In this document: one piece after another, positions 55,462 through 64,000 of the stretch
Position numbering within the stretch: the first letter of the stretch is position 1
Layout of the letters: each line of letters begins with the position of its first letter
Origin: an uncultured SAR86 cluster bacterium
GTDB lineage: Bacteria > Pseudomonadota > Gammaproteobacteria > Magnimaribacterales > Magnimaribacteraceae
NCBI GenBank assembly: GCA_902537425.1
Contig: CACBBD010000002.1
Coordinates: 82,557-146,556, forward strand
Length of the DNA stretch: 64,000 nt
Reading direction: 5' to 3'
Translations under genes and position numbers: made by a program
Notes under the pieces: generated by a model
The model's database searches: none
What the model saw: only the letters and a program-made list of their open reading frames with translations
What the model was told of the DNA's origin: nothing

Positions 55462-56586
55462 ATGTCTTGGAATGGAAACGATAACAAAGATCCTTGGGGA
55501 AGGAATGATACTCCTCCAGAGATCGACGAAGTAATTAAAAAAGTTAGACAAAGAATAGAATCTATTTTTGGTGGAGGATCTTCCGGTGACTCTTCAGGAG
55601 GTGGATTTAGTCTTAAAAGTTTACCATTAATACTGGGCGTATTAGTCTTGTTATGGGTTGGGGCTGGAATATACCAGGTTGAGCAGGCAGAAAGGTCAGT
55701 AGTGCTTAGGCTTGGTAAATTTCAGGAAATTAAAGGACCCGGCTTGAGATGGAATCCTCCTATTATTGATGCTTGGGAAATTGTCGATGTAGTCAGGGTT
55801 AGACCACATAGACACGATGCTTTAATGCTAACTAAAGATGAAAATATAGTTGATGTGACAGTGTCCATTCAGTACCAAATTGCAGATCCACAAAAATATG
55901 TTTTAGACATCAGAGATGCCGATGCTAGTTTAGTTCAAGCTACTGAAAGTGCTTTAAGGCATGTCGTAGGTGGTTCTATTATGGATGATGTGCTTACAAC
56001 GGGTCGTGAGCTAATTGCCCAAGAAGTTAAAACCAGGTTACAACGATACTTGAATAAATATAACACTGGTCTGGAAGTTGTGATTGTAAACATCGAGGAC
56101 TCTTCTCCTCCAAATCAAGTGCAAGAAGCTTTTGATGATGTTATAAAAGCAAGAGAGGACGAAGTCAGGGCGAGAAATGAAGCTGAAACTTATGCTAATG
56201 GCTTGGTACCAGAAGCCAGAGGACAAGCACAGAGAATGTTACAAGATGCTGAGGCTTACAAGGAGCAAGTTATATCCGAGGCCGAAGGTGATGCAACCCG
56301 TTTTAATCTACTTCTATCTGAATATCAAAAAGCTCCAGATGTAACTCGTAACCGTTTATATTTGGATTCGATTCAAGGAGTAATGTCAAATAGTTCAAAG
56401 GTTATGATAGATGTAGAAGGTGGAAACAATATACTTTACCTTCCTCTAGATAAGATTGCTGAGTCAGCTAGAGGAGTTGAGAACTTAAATATACCGAGCA
56501 CTGCAGGGAATACATCTATAAGCGACTTAACAAATCAGGTTATTGAAGAAATAAGACGAAGAAATAGACAAGAGGAACGAAGATAA
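55462..56586 (+). CDS. hflK: FtsH protease regulator HflK
   Basis: N-terminal WNGNDNKDPWGR, Gly-rich segment, SPFH domain. Confidence 0.94.
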   Translation: MSWNGNDNKDPWGRNDTPPEIDEVIKKVRQRIESIFGGGSSGDSSGGGFSLKSLPLILGVLVLLWVGAGIYQVEQAERSVVLRLGKFQEIKGPGLRWNPPIIDAWEIVDVVRVRPHRHDALMLTKDENIVDVTVSIQYQIADPQKYVLDIRDADASLVQATESALRHVVGGSIMDDVLTTGRELIAQEVKTRLQRYLNKYNTGLEVVIVNIEDSSPPNQVQEAFDDVIKAREDEVRARNEAETYANGLVPEARGQAQRMLQDAEAYKEQVISEAEGDATRFNLLLSEYQKAPDVTRNRLYLDSIQGVMSNSSKVMIDVEGGNNILYLPLDKIAESARGVENLNIPSTAGNTSISDLTNQVIEEIRRRNRQEERR

Positions 56587-57461
56587 TGAAAACATTAAGA
56601 CTTTTACTTATACCTATATTGGTAGCTTTTATAGCTTTAATCTCGGCCTCAATTTTCGTAGTGAAAGAGACTGAGAGGGCTGTTAAATTAAGATTTGGAG
56701 AAGTCGTAGAAGCCGATGTACCTCCAGGACTGCATTTCAAACTTCCAATAATCAATACAGTTAGAAAATTTGATGCAAGAATACTAACCCTAGATGCTGC
56801 ACCTCAAAGTTATCTAACATCTGAAAAGAAAGCTTTGACCGTTGATTCATTTGTGAAATGGAGAGTAAGCGATGTAGAAAAGTATTTTACTACTACAGGT
56901 GGTGACGAAGAAAGATTGAGAAGACTTTTAATCCAAAGGGTCGATGCCGGTTTAAGAAATGAATTTGGTACAAGGACAGTTAATGAAGTTGTTTCCGGAG
57001 AAAGAGACGAACTCATGGATAAACTTACACTTCAACTAGATGACATCGCTGTTGAAGAGTTAGGTGTCGAGGTAATAGACCTAAGGGTGAAAAAGATAGA
57101 TCTGCCTCCAGAAGTCAGTGAGTCAGTGTATAACCGAATGAGAACTGAGAGAGAAAGGCTAGCTAAAGAACTTAGAGCACAAGGTAATGAGGTCGCTGAA
57201 AAAATTAGAGCAACAGCTGATAAAGAAAAAACTATCATTCTTGCCGATGCTTATAGACAGGCAGAAGAAACAAAAGGAAACGGAGATGCAACAGCAGCAG
57301 CAACATATGCTAATGCTTATTCAAAAGACCCTGAATTCTATGATTTCACGAGGAGTTTAAAAGCATATCAATCAACTTTTGAAAGTAAGTCAGATATACT
57401 TTTGATTAATCCTGATAGTGATTTCTTTAAATATCTAGACAATTCTAAAGCTTCAAATTAG
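56586..57461 (+). CDS. hflC: FtsH protease regulator HflC
   Basis: SPFH domain VVKETERAVKLRFGEVVEADVPPGLHFKLP; adjacent to hflK. Confidence 0.94.
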   Translation: MKTLRLLLIPILVAFIALISASIFVVKETERAVKLRFGEVVEADVPPGLHFKLPIINTVRKFDARILTLDAAPQSYLTSEKKALTVDSFVKWRVSDVEKYFTTTGGDEERLRRLLIQRVDAGLRNEFGTRTVNEVVSGERDELMDKLTLQLDDIAVEELGVEVIDLRVKKIDLPPEVSESVYNRMRTERERLAKELRAQGNEVAEKIRATADKEKTIILADAYRQAEETKGNGDATAAATYANAYSKDPEFYDFTRSLKAYQSTFESKSDILLINPDSDFFKYLDNSKASN

Positions 57462-57464
57462 TAG

Positions 57465-58433
57465 ATGAGTTCAAAAATACGCTGGAGCTTACCCGATGGC
57501 GTAGATGAACTTCTTCCACCTAAAGCAATTGAAGTGGAGATGTTGAGAAGGAAATTAATTGATGAATATACTTCCTCTGGCTTCGAATTTATTACTCCTC
57601 CTCTATTGGAGTTATCTGAATCAATAGGTGGTGAAGCTCATGATGAGATCAAGTCACACGCATTTAGTTTCAAAGATAGCTTAACTGGCAAAAATTTATC
57701 CATTAGGCCAGATATTTCAGAACAAGCCTCTAGGATAGATGCTTATCGAATACAATCTAATGAAATTGTAAAACTCTGTTATGCAGGAGAGGTTGTTAAG
57801 AGTAAGGTATCAAAGTCTTTAAGATCAAGAACGACTATACAAGTAGGCGCCGAAATATTTGGAGATTCTTCTAAAGAGGCTGAATTAGATAGTATAAATT
57901 TAATGTTAAAGAGCCTCGAAATTGCGGGTATAAAAAATATAACTCTTAGTCTTGGTCATGCTGCATTTACTTCTTCAGTCCTCGAACCTTTCAAGAAATT
58001 AGGTAGAGAAATTTTTGTAGACTTAGAAATAGCGCTTTCTAAAAAATCTAAATCTGACTTAGATAAAATAATTCCAGATTCTAATCAAAATAAAGAATCT
58101 TTAATTTCTCTGTGTGATATGTATGGTGGTATTGACATAATCCAGTCTGCAAAAGAAAGTTTTTCTTACTTAGAGTCAACTAAAAATTTTATGAACGACC
58201 TTGAAGTCTTGGCAGACAAGCTAATAAATAAACCAGGAATAACTTTACATGTTGATTTAGGTGAAGTGCAAGGATTCAAATATCATAATGGAGTTGTATT
58301 TTCCGCATATGCCGACTCAGCAGGTTATGTGCTTGCGAAAGGTGGAAGATATGACGGTCTAAGAAAACAATCAGATCGCGATAGACCGGCTGTAGGATTC
58401 GATCTAGATTTAGTCTCAGTTTCGAATTTATAG
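57465..58433 (+). CDS. hisZ: ATP phosphoribosyltransferase regulatory subunit
   Basis: WSLPDGVDELLPPKA, FEFITPPLLE, GGRYDGL; HisRS-like core between hflC and purA. Confidence 0.88.
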   Translation: MSSKIRWSLPDGVDELLPPKAIEVEMLRRKLIDEYTSSGFEFITPPLLELSESIGGEAHDEIKSHAFSFKDSLTGKNLSIRPDISEQASRIDAYRIQSNEIVKLCYAGEVVKSKVSKSLRSRTTIQVGAEIFGDSSKEAELDSINLMLKSLEIAGIKNITLSLGHAAFTSSVLEPFKKLGREIFVDLEIALSKKSKSDLDKIIPDSNQNKESLISLCDMYGGIDIIQSAKESFSYLESTKNFMNDLEVLADKLINKPGITLHVDLGEVQGFKYHNGVVFSAYADSAGYVLAKGGRYDGLRKQSDRDRPAVGFDLDLVSVSNL

Positions 58434-58442
58434 GAATGCACT

Positions 58443-59720
58443 ATGAATCTAAATATTTCTTTACTTGGCCTGCAGTGGGGTGACGAAGGAAAAGGCAAGG
58501 TAGTGGATTATCTTGCAAATGATCTAGATGCTGCTGTTAGGTATCAGGGCGGTCACAATGCAGGTCACACGTTAATAGTGAATGGAAAAAAAATTGTTTT
58601 TCATTTATTACCTTCAGCAATATGTCACAAAAATATAAAATGCTTTATCGCAAGAGGAGTTGTTGTAAGTCTAGATGCTTTATTCTCAGAGTTAGCCGAA
58701 GCGAATGAAGTTTTAGGAGATATTGAAGACAGACTCATAATAAGTTCAGCTTGCAGTCTTATTCAGCCTTATCATATAAAGTTAGATCAGCTTAGAGAGC
58801 AGTCTGCTAATTTAACAAAAATAGGAACAACAGGAAGAGGAATAGGAACAACTTATGAAGACAAAGTCGGAAGAAGATCAGTGCGAATTTCGGACCTATA
58901 TGATGAAAGTAAATTAAATGATAAGTTGACGCAAGCTTTAGATTTTTACAATTCAATTTTTGAACATTCATTTGGTACCTCTAAAATCGATCTAAATGAA
59001 TTGATAGATTTAAATTTGAAACAAGCTGAACAATTGAAGCCTTATGTTGGAAATGTAATAGAAGAAATAAGAGAATTGCAAAAATCTAAAAAGAAAATCC
59101 TTTATGAAGGTGCTCAAGGTGCTTTATTAGATGTAAGCTTAGGAACTTATCCTTTTGTAACATCAAGTAACCTAATTGGGGGTGTTCCAGCTGGCGTGGG
59201 AATTAGTCCATCTGATATTGACTATACGATAGGAATTACCAAGGCTTACACTACAAGAGTTGGCGAAGGACCTTTTCCCACTGAGTTATTTGATGACATG
59301 GGAACTTACTTAGCTGAAACGGGTGGAGAGGTTGGAGCTACTACCGGAAGACCTAGAAGATGTGGATGGCTAGATGGTTTCCTTCTAAAGAATATGGTTA
59401 AAGTCAGTGGAGTAGACGGACTGTGCCTAACTAAGATAGATGTTTTGGACGGATTAGAAAAAATAAAGATTTGTAATGCTTATTCTAGCGACCTTACCGA
59501 AGCTGAAATGATAGAAACTATGGATCTAGAGCTTGCTCAGCCAGAATATCTAGAGATGCCAGGCTGGTCTAAACTTACAGCAGGACAAACTTCATATGAA
59601 GAACTCGATGATAATGCTAAATCTTTTGTTGAGAAAATAGAAGAAATTTCAGGAGTTCCTGTTATTATGATTTCAACTGGTCCTAAGCGCGAAGATACAA
59701 TTATTAGAAAAGATATATAA
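58443..59720 (+). CDS. purA: Adenylosuccinate synthase
   Basis: LGLQWGDEGKGKVVDYLA, RYQGGHNAGHT, TTGRPRRCGWLDG. Confidence 0.96.
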   Translation: MNLNISLLGLQWGDEGKGKVVDYLANDLDAAVRYQGGHNAGHTLIVNGKKIVFHLLPSAICHKNIKCFIARGVVVSLDALFSELAEANEVLGDIEDRLIISSACSLIQPYHIKLDQLREQSANLTKIGTTGRGIGTTYEDKVGRRSVRISDLYDESKLNDKLTQALDFYNSIFEHSFGTSKIDLNELIDLNLKQAEQLKPYVGNVIEEIRELQKSKKKILYEGAQGALLDVSLGTYPFVTSSNLIGGVPAGVGISPSDIDYTIGITKAYTTRVGEGPFPTELFDDMGTYLAETGGEVGATTGRPRRCGWLDGFLLKNMVKVSGVDGLCLTKIDVLDGLEKIKICNAYSSDLTEAEMIETMDLELAQPEYLEMPGWSKLTAGQTSYEELDDNAKSFVEKIEEISGVPVIMISTGPKREDTIIRKDI

Positions 59721-59723
59721 GAA

Positions 59724-60104
59724 ATGCGATACTTTTTTTTAATTATTTTAACCTTTTCACTGTCAATAGAATCTACTGATTTGGAATTTAAAGAAGGCGA
59801 CGAATTTCTTGCAAATAAATTCGAAACCATTGCCTTATTTTTCTATAAGTCAGATGCCACTAGAGTAGACATCGCAAGAGATTTATCCTTCTCTATTCAC
59901 GACTTCATGACTTATGGCGCTGTAGATCAGAGAGATATTTATAAGATCAAACGAGGTGAAACTTTTATTCTCAAAGATAGTTATAGAGACGGTGATATCT
60001 TTGAGGTTAATCTGAAAAGTTCGCGTACTTCCAGAGAAAAATTTTTCGTTCTTTCTGAAGATTTAAAGAATTCATCCATCACTCTGATTACAGAAGATTC
60101 TTAA
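59724..60104 (+). CDS. Small exported protein of unknown function
   Basis: N-terminal hydrophobic segment; tightly spaced between purA and the next gene. Confidence 0.55.
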   Translation: MRYFFLIILTFSLSIESTDLEFKEGDEFLANKFETIALFFYKSDATRVDIARDLSFSIHDFMTYGAVDQRDIYKIKRGETFILKDSYRDGDIFEVNLKSSRTSREKFFVLSEDLKNSSITLITEDS

Positions 60105-60109
60105 TTTTA

Positions 60110-62308
60110 ATGAAAAGCTATTTCAAAATAGCCCTAAAGGGTATTTTGCTGATAGTTTCACTTATCCTTGCTCTATACTTTGCTGTTTTTTTTGATTTTT
60201 TTGGTAAGCCCCAAGATCAGGGCCAAATTGAAGAATTTAATGCCCCATTCTTGAGTCCAATAGATAAAAAATTAAGCGAAAAAACAATCTTATTTGGCGA
60301 TTTACATGTTCATACGACCTATTCACTCGATGCTTTTATAGGGAATTTACCTATTCTAGAAGGAGAGGGAACTCATCCAGCTGCAGATGCATGCAACTAT
60401 GCAAGGTTTTGTGCAAATCTAGACTTCTTTTCTATAAATGATCATGCTGAATTTTTAACAAGAAGGGAGTGGACAGACACAATACAGTCTTTAAGAGACT
60501 GCTCAAGAGTATCTTATGAGTCAGATGAAAGTTCAATCGTTCCCTTTCTTGGTTGGGAATGGACTCAGACAAGCTTAGATATAGAGAAACATTATGGACA
60601 TAAGAACGTAATATTAAAATCTCTTCAAGAAAATATCCCTGATAGGCCTATTGGAGCACCTGACCATAAGTTTTTTAAGAGCATAGTAGATGCTCCAGCT
60701 TATACATTATTCGGAGCCATGCTTTATGACTATAAAAATATTTCTTATTATTTGAACTATAGGCAAAGACAGTTACTTATAAAGAGCCTTGAATATTGTG
60801 ACAATTCGACTCATGTAAAAGACCTTCCACTTGACTGTCTTGAGAGAGCAGAAAGACCGTCTGATTTATATAGAAAATTAGATGAGTGGGGTGCAGATTC
60901 TTTAGTTATTCCTCATGGGTCTGCTTGGGGAAATACTTCTCCGCCCATGGCAACATGGAAAAATCAATTAAATATCGCAGACCACAATCCTAGATATCAA
61001 AAATTGATAGAAGTTTTTTCAGGTCACGGAAATACAGAAGAATATCGATCTTGGGAAGCTTTCAAGATATTAGATGGAGAATATGTTTGTCCAGCCCCTA
61101 CAGAAAACTATGTTCCAGATTGTTTTCAGGCCGGTGAAATAATAAAAGAAAGATGCAGGATTTCAGCTGGAAGTGAAGAACTATGTAATCAAAGGGCAAA
61201 AGAGGCAAGAGATAACTTCACCAAAGCCAATCCTTATGGGCTTTTGACCATACCTAATCCAAAGCCAGAAGAGTGGTTAGACAGTGGTCAATGCATAGAT
61301 TGTTACTTACCAGCTTTTGACTATAGACCAAAATCATCAGTGCAATATGCATTAGCTTTAAGAAATTTCACTGAAGGAAAAACTGAACCTTATAGGTTTG
61401 GCTTTATTGGGTCTAGTGACAATCACTCTTCAAGACCTGGAACGGGTTATAAGGAAATTGATAGGATTAGAAATACTGACTCTAAGTATAAGTCATCGAA
61501 TCAAGTTATGAACCTGAATCAACTTTCCCAAGACTATGCCATCCCAAGATCACAAGAAATTAACTTGGAGCAAATGATTGATAGGATGAAACCAAGTCAA
61601 GGAGAAAGAATAGCTTCATTTCTTTACACAGGCGGATTGATAGCAAGTCATGTACTAGAAAAGAGTAGAGATTCTATATGGAATGCTTTAAATAATAGAG
61701 AAGTATATGCAACGAGCGGAGAAAGAATTTTATTATGGTTTGATGTGACTAACCACCCATCCGGAAAGTTAATGCCTATGGGCAGTGAGTTTTCTATGCA
61801 AGAAAATCCACAGTTCAAAGTAAGAGTATTAGGTTCTCAAAAACAGGCACCTGGGTGTAGTTCGGAGAATGAGATAACTAAAACTTACCTAGATAAACTG
61901 TGTAATGGAGAATGTTTCAATCCTACTGATGAGAGGAATAATATTTCCAGAATAGAAATTATAAGAATAAGACCCCAAACTTATCCTGACGAACCTATAG
62001 AAACTTTAATCGAAGATACTTGGAGGATTTTTGAATGCAAACCTTCACAAGAAGGTTGCGTAGTAGAGTTTGAAGATCCTAATTTTATAGATGCTAATAG
62101 AGAAGTCATCTACTATGTCAGAGCAATTCAAGAACCCTCGCTAGCAATTGGGGCGGCAAATTTAGCTTGCGAATTTGATGATGACGGTAAGTGTAAAGAA
62201 GTTAAACTTTGTGGAGATGCAAAAGGGCAGGGAGAGGGTGATTGTTTATCCGAAAATGAAGAGAGAGCTTGGTCATCTCCTATATTTATTAAATATTCTC
62301 AGAATTAG
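60110..62308 (+). CDS. DUF3604 family protein (PHP-like metal-dependent)
   Basis: N-terminal TM; GDLHVHTTYSLDA, FFSINDHAEFLTRREW, GSSDNHSSRPGTGYK. Confidence 0.82.
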   Translation: MKSYFKIALKGILLIVSLILALYFAVFFDFFGKPQDQGQIEEFNAPFLSPIDKKLSEKTILFGDLHVHTTYSLDAFIGNLPILEGEGTHPAADACNYARFCANLDFFSINDHAEFLTRREWTDTIQSLRDCSRVSYESDESSIVPFLGWEWTQTSLDIEKHYGHKNVILKSLQENIPDRPIGAPDHKFFKSIVDAPAYTLFGAMLYDYKNISYYLNYRQRQLLIKSLEYCDNSTHVKDLPLDCLERAERPSDLYRKLDEWGADSLVIPHGSAWGNTSPPMATWKNQLNIADHNPRYQKLIEVFSGHGNTEEYRSWEAFKILDGEYVCPAPTENYVPDCFQAGEIIKERCRISAGSEELCNQRAKEARDNFTKANPYGLLTIPNPKPEEWLDSGQCIDCYLPAFDYRPKSSVQYALALRNFTEGKTEPYRFGFIGSSDNHSSRPGTGYKEIDRIRNTDSKYKSSNQVMNLNQLSQDYAIPRSQEINLEQMIDRMKPSQGERIASFLYTGGLIASHVLEKSRDSIWNALNNREVYATSGERILLWFDVTNHPSGKLMPMGSEFSMQENPQFKVRVLGSQKQAPGCSSENEITKTYLDKLCNGECFNPTDERNNISRIEIIRIRPQTYPDEPIETLIEDTWRIFECKPSQEGCVVEFEDPNFIDANREVIYYVRAIQEPSLAIGAANLACEFDDDGKCKEVKLCGDAKGQGEGDCLSENEERAWSSPIFIKYSQN

Positions 62309-62696
62309 ATTTATACATCTTATCTAATATTGCATTTACATACTTATATCCATCTGCAGCGCCATACTTTTTGGCTAATCTTATGCTCTCTTTAATAATG
62401 ATCGGGGCATCTGTATTTGTGTATAACATCTCATAGGCAGCTAATCTCAAAGTATTCCGCTCTATTGGATCAAGTGAAGAAAGTTTTCTTTCCATAAAGG
62501 TTGATAGAGATTTGTCTATCTTCTCTTTAAATTTTATAACGCCTTCGAGGAGGTCCTTGTAATGCGGATATCTATTTTGAAGAGATAAATCTTTTAAGAG
62601 CTCATTAATATCTGAACCAGAGAGTTCAATTTCATAGAGACTTTGTATTACTTTATCTCTCGATCTTACGGGCGAAGTATCTTTTTTGGATTTCAT
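62289..62696 (-). CDS. nusB: Transcription antitermination factor NusB
   Basis: RDKVIQSLYEIELSG, LDPIERNTLRLAAYEMLY, VNAILDKMY; next to ribH. Confidence 0.92.
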   Translation of the reverse strand: MKSKKDTSPVRSRDKVIQSLYEIELSGSDINELLKDLSLQNRYPHYKDLLEGVIKFKEKIDKSLSTFMERKLSSLDPIERNTLRLAAYEMLYTNTDAPIIIKESIRLAKKYGAADGYKYVNAILDKMYKSNSENI

Positions 62697-62699
62697 GAA

Positions 62700-63164
62700 T
62701 CAAGACAATGAATCCACCATATTTAATGCAGTAAGAGCAAATTCTTTTCCCTTATTCATTTTGTTTGGGTTCGACCTTTCTTCAGCTTGCTCAATTGTAT
62801 TAGTAGTTAAGACTCCGCATATCACAGGAATGCGGGTTTTTAGCGAAACTTCCTGAAGACCTTCAAGACATGAACTTGATATAAAATCAAAATGAGGAGT
62901 GTCACCTCTTATAATTGCACCTAACGAAATAACTGACAATATACCATCTTTTTCAGCCATAAATTGAGTCGCCAATGGTAACTCAAATGCTCCTGGAACT
63001 TCTTTAAGGTATATATTTGCCTCATCTACGCCTTGGCTTATAAGTTCTTTTTTTGTTTCTTTTAATAAATCTTGAACGATAGAAGCATTCCATGAAGTGA
63101 ATACAATCCCGTACTGTCCTTGCTTAGCTTTTACCGATATATCTTTAATTCTAAGGCCTTTCAT
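62700..63164 (-). CDS. ribH: 6,7-dimethyl-8-ribityllumazine synthase
   Basis: EVPGAFELPLATQFMA, ISLGAIIRGDTPHFDFI, ICGVLTTNTIEQAEERS. Confidence 0.95.
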   Translation of the reverse strand: MKGLRIKDISVKAKQGQYGIVFTSWNASIVQDLLKETKKELISQGVDEANIYLKEVPGAFELPLATQFMAEKDGILSVISLGAIIRGDTPHFDFISSSCLEGLQEVSLKTRIPVICGVLTTNTIEQAEERSNPNKMNKGKEFALTALNMVDSLS

Positions 63165-63168
63165 TATA

Positions 63169-64000
63169 TTAATTTATGAATTCAGTTATCTCTAAATCAA
63201 AGCCAGTGAGCGGGTATTTTAAGGAGGCGCCTAATAGTCTAATCTTAGTTACACCTAGATCTTTAAGTATCTGAGCTCCTACACCAATAATCCTGGTATC
63301 TGGACCGTCATTTTTTGTTTTGGTTTTTCTACCTTTTAGAAATGAAATATTAGATAGAAGTTCATCAGAGCTCTCTGTGTGAGATAAAAGAAGTATTACG
63401 CCTTTTCCTTCTTCATCAATTTTTTTCATTGCTTGAGAAAAAGACAATCTACTTCCAAATTTATTTATACCCATAATATCCTGAAGCGTATTATTCTGTT
63501 GAACTCTGACAAGTACTTCGTCAGTACTTTTTATTTTATTCTTTACTAAAGCGAGGTGTATATCTCCATTGATGGTATCTTCATAAGCATGTAAAGAAAA
63601 TTTACCATACTCAGACTCAATATCAGTTTTATCAACTATCTTAATACTCTTTTCGCTGATATTTCTATAATGAATGAGATCGGCGATTGTTCCAATTTTT
63701 AGGTTATGTTTTTTTGCAAATACCTCTAAATCAGCTCTCCTTGCCATGGTCCCATCATCATTCATAATCTCTACAATTACAGCAGATGGATCTAAACCCG
63801 CCATTTTAGCCAGATCTGTACCAGCTTCCGTGTGGCCAGCTCTGTTTAGGACGCCACCTTCCTGAGCTTTAATTGGAAAAACATGTCCAGGCTGGATAAT
63901 ATCATCGGCTTTAGCTTTTTTACTTACTGCAGCTTGTATTGTTGTTGCTCTATCTGCAGCTGATATACCGGTTGTTACACCTTCTGCAGCTTCAATAGAA
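63169..64000 (-). CDS. ribB: 3,4-dihydroxy-2-butanone-4-phosphate synthase with degenerate GTP cyclohydrolase II domain (RibBX-like); 5' end beyond window
   Basis: Frame stays open to the window edge: ...GHVFPIKAQEGGVLNRAGHTEAGTDLAKMAGLDPSAVIVEIMNDDGTMARR; C-terminal GCHII-like region. Confidence 0.92.
   Translation of the reverse strand, partial: SIEAAEGVTTGISAADRATTIQAAVSKKAKADDIIQPGHVFPIKAQEGGVLNRAGHTEAGTDLAKMAGLDPSAVIVEIMNDDGTMARRADLEVFAKKHNLKIGTIADLIHYRNISEKSIKIVDKTDIESEYGKFSLHAYEDTINGDIHLALVKNKIKSTDEVLVRVQQNNTLQDIMGINKFGSRLSFSQAMKKIDEEGKGVILLLSHTESSDELLSNISFLKGRKTKTKNDGPDTRIIGVGAQILKDLGVTKIRLLGASLKYPLTGFDLEITEFIN

Overview
The window is dense, AT-rich chromosomal DNA whose gene order strongly resembles gammaproteobacteria (Pseudomonas-like blocks in a streamlined, probably marine and SAR86-like genome; the lineage is inference). 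Recognisable blocks: (1) mrcB C-terminus, TPR lipoprotein, argC-erpA, anmK, mepM-type M23 peptidase, tyrS; (2) a 16S-23S-5S rRNA operon with no tRNA in the spacer and unusual, mostly compensatory substitutions at normally near-universal positions, including the EUB338/338-341 site; (3) type II pantothenate kinase, VOC protein, subtilisin-like lipoprotein, two tandem diiron (2x E-X29-E-X2-H) paralogs, CobT/CobS-like pair, cysE, crotonase, tesB; (4) gltD-gltB-aroB-aroK/mrcA without pilMNOPQ or damX; (5) slmA, argB, algC; (6) ilvE followed by an LPS-core locus with waaF, waaG, a fused double kinase, and an unusual GT4 / methyltransferase / alpha-alpha-toroid / methyltransferase group, then hldE, lpxL, hldD, waaA; (7) glnK-amtB behind a sigma54-like promoter, small HTH, duplicated-domain lipoprotein, second PII gene; (8) miaA-hflX-hflK-hflC-hisZ-purA without hfq; (9) DUF3604 protein, nusB, ribH, and ribB with a degenerate GCHII domain. 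I saw no CRISPR array, transposon or prophage. The strongest candidates for something undescribed are the covarying rRNA changes, the paired diiron proteins, and the GT4/methyltransferase/toroid cassette with the fused LPS kinase.
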